In this document: in pieces, positions 5,012 to 5,267 of the stretch
Numbering within the stretch: the first letter of the stretch is position 1
Layout: each line of letters opens with the position of its first letter
From: DASPTB01 sp035623615
GTDB taxonomy: Bacteria; Actinomycetota; UBA4738
Assembly (NCBI GenBank): GCA_035623615.1
Contig: DASPTB010000203.1
Location: 1 to 5,267, forward strand
Reading direction: 5' to 3'
Length of the DNA: 5,267 bases
The notes under the pieces: generated by a model
What the model saw: only the letters and a program-made list of their open reading frames with translations
What the model was told of the DNA's origin: nothing
Database searches by the model: none
Translations under genes and position numbers: made by a program

Positions 5012-5267
5012 GTGAGCTTCGACCGGGATCGCATCGAGGAAGGTGTCCGCCTGATCCTCTCCGGGATCGGCGACGATCCCGAACGGCCGGGCGTCGCCGA
5101 CACGCCCCGGCGCGTCGCCGACATGTACGCGGAGATCTTCGAGGGCGTCGACCGCGAGCCGCGCGAGGTCGTGACCGTCATCAAGGGCGCGGACCACGAC
5201 GAGATGATCATGGTCCGCGACATTCCTTTGTACTCGATGTGCGAGCATCATCTGATCCCCTTCATGG
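5012..5267 (+). CDS. folE: GTP cyclohydrolase I, 3'-partial
   Basis: First enzyme of tetrahydrofolate (pterin) synthesis; it converts GTP to 7,8-dihydroneopterin triphosphate and formate. The window holds the first 85 codons and then ends. Visible family features are IEEGVRLILSGIGDDPERPG, then DTPRRVADMYAEIFEG (the usual helix with TPxRVA), and the zinc and catalytic block MCEHHLIPF with C77, H79 and H80, matching E. coli C110, H112 and H113. The remaining zinc cysteine and the C-terminal half are outside the window. The GTG start at 5012 is 3 nt after the hpt stop. There is no clear Shine-Dalgarno sequence, so translation is probably coupled to hpt. The N-terminus is short, as in many bacterial FolE proteins. 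Confidence 0.95.
   Translation, partial: MSFDRDRIEEGVRLILSGIGDDPERPGVADTPRRVADMYAEIFEGVDREPREVVTVIKGADHDEMIMVRDIPLYSMCEHHLIPFM

Noticed and set aside
3764..5251. Long antisense open frame (495 codons) across tilS, hpt and folE on the - strand
   Set aside because: It lies opposite three well-supported genes. Its translation is low-complexity in Arg, Ala, Asp and Val with no recognisable domain; such antisense frames are common in DNA this GC-rich.

Overview
The window is GC-rich, gene-dense DNA with every convincing gene on the + strand. It most likely comes from an actinobacterium (Actinomycetota), possibly a deep-branching or uncultivated lineage. The reasons are the strong G/C bias at third codon positions, frequent GTG starts, two apparent leaderless promoters, and a DUF2342-type zincin gene followed by tilS and hpt. 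From memory, that gene order matches Mycobacterium tuberculosis Rv3626c-Rv3625c-Rv3624c. The phylum is an inference; no rRNA or other phylogenetic marker is present.

Positions 1-1565 hold the 3' part of a universal stress protein (UspA) domain gene, then a Tat-type lipoprotein that looks like a PotD/PotF polyamine-binding protein. The two are 9 nt apart and probably co-transcribed. No transporter permease or ATPase gene is visible.

Positions 1566-2310 hold a small gene of unrecognised function with its own leaderless-type promoter. It encodes a signal sequence, one membrane segment, an Ala/Pro-rich spacer built from in-frame DNA repeats, and a charged helical C-terminus. A short intergenic segment with a GC-rich hairpin and a second leaderless-type promoter follows.

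Positions 2311-5267 look like a housekeeping operon: a DUF2342/Zincin_2 family protein, tilS (tRNA-Ile lysidine synthetase), hpt (hypoxanthine phosphoribosyltransferase) and the 5' part of folE (GTP cyclohydrolase I). tilS and hpt overlap by 4 nt and hpt and folE are 3 nt apart. In mycobacteria ftsH lies between hpt and folE; here it is absent. Purine salvage and the GTP-consuming first step of folate synthesis are therefore directly adjacent.

I found no tRNA, rRNA, CRISPR array, insertion sequence or other mobile element, and no gene-free stretch longer than 300 bases. The items most worth a second look are the matched leaderless promoters, the unrecognised membrane protein, the orphan binding protein, a possible promoter inside tilS, and the hairpin in front of tilS. 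I see no clear evidence of an undescribed multi-gene system.
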